From JBGOUJ01 sp041477005 (GTDB taxonomy: Bacteria; Acidobacteriota; Terriglobia; Bryobacterales; JACQDG01), in contig JBGOUJ010000131.1 of the NCBI GenBank assembly GCA_041477005.1, positions 1-14,333 of the forward strand: a DNA stretch of 14,333 bases. The letters are read 5' to 3'. This document shows, one piece after another, positions 14,191 to 14,333 of the stretch. The translations under genes and the position numbers were made by a program. The notes under the pieces are model-generated. The model had not been told where the DNA came from. It worked only from the letters and a program-made list of their open reading frames with translations, and searched no databases. Position 1 is the stretch's first letter. Each line of letters starts with the position of its first letter.

Positions 14191-14333
14191 ATGCTCACCG
14201 CAGCCAAGCTCGCGGCCAATCGCCGCAATGCGCAAAAATCCACCGGTCCCCGAACCCCACAAGGCAAGGCGGCCGTCCGGCTCAACGCCCTCAAACACGG
14301 CCTCACCGCCAAACACGCCGCGATCCCTCCGGA
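14191..14333 (+). CDS. Conserved hypothetical protein, N-terminal part only
   Basis: Starts at ATG 14191 and runs open to the right edge. The 47 visible residues read LAANRRNAQKSTGPRTPQGK then AAVRLNALKHGL, a highly recognisable N-terminal signature of a hypothetical protein family widespread in Acidobacteriota, Planctomycetota and similar soil groups (recalled, not searched). The segment is strongly basic. Function is unknown to me. The conserved signature beginning eight residues after the Met supports the start although no clear ribosome site precedes it. It is the best taxonomic hint in the window and is transcribed away from the minus-strand cluster. Confidence 0.8.
   Translation, partial: MLTAAKLAANRRNAQKSTGPRTPQGKAAVRLNALKHGLTAKHAAIPP

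Noticed and set aside
1..14333. tRNA, rRNA, CRISPR arrays, insertion sequences or prophage genes
   Set aside because: I looked for repeated units, transposase motifs and RNA-gene patterns and saw none I could support.

Overview
The window is about 14.3 kb of roughly 60% GC bacterial DNA and is gene-dense, with no rRNA, tRNA, CRISPR array or insertion sequence that I can see. The taxonomic signal is weak. A beta-barrel set with C-terminal Phe, a LolA-like protein and a periplasmic c-type haem protein point to a Gram-negative. The conserved RNAQKSTGPRTP..GKAAVRLNALKHGL gene that starts at the right edge is, from memory, a family I associate with Acidobacteriota (Solibacter/Bryobacter-like) and similar soil phyla. 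I would guess an acidobacterial or similar soil or metagenomic genome at low to moderate confidence.

Layout. (1) 1-1982, minus: a membrane-bound PAS sensor histidine kinase, cut at its C-terminus by the window edge. (2) 2144-2736, plus: a vapBC-type toxin-antitoxin pair, followed by a non-coding stretch with a decayed hicB-like fragment. (3) 3022-5328, plus: a metal-response operon made of a MerR-type promoter/operator, a MerR regulator with the Cys triad of Hg/Pb sensors, a CDF-like cation transporter with a Cys-rich tail, a TlpA-like thioredoxin with a His-rich tail, and a small beta-barrel protein. (4) 13660 down to 5305, minus: an eight-gene cluster in the order ArsR-rhodanese fusion regulator, RND/MMPL exporter, mono-haem secreted protein, LolA-like lipoprotein-sorting protein, outer-membrane beta-barrel, SQR-like flavoprotein, DsrE-like protein and ArsM-like methyltransferase. 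Gaps are overlapping or under 30 nt except before the methyltransferase, which has its own possible promoter. (5) 13661-14190: a 530-nt gap with the cluster promoter and otherwise no convincing gene. (6) 14191 to the end, plus: start of the conserved hypothetical gene.

The main result is in the methyltransferase. Its reading frame is interrupted by one in-frame TGA at 5548-5550, exactly where the family has a conserved Cys (WTG-C-IAGAL; it appears to correspond to the last As-binding Cys of ArsM). The same frame then stays open for 80 residues that carry the conserved C-terminal part of the family. Seventeen nucleotides after the TGA is a perfect 8-bp stem with a GGA loop, which fits the known geometry of a bacterial SECIS element. 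I read this as a selenocysteine-containing ArsM-like methyltransferase of about 285 residues rather than a pseudogene.

Working together: the plus-strand operon looks like soft-metal sensing and efflux with periplasmic thiol chemistry. The minus-strand cluster joins sulfur/persulfide proteins (rhodanese-ArsR, SQR-like, DsrE-like) to an envelope export route (RND, LolA-like, barrel, haem protein) and a probably Sec-dependent metalloid methyltransferase. A role in sulfur- or metalloid-stress response is inference.
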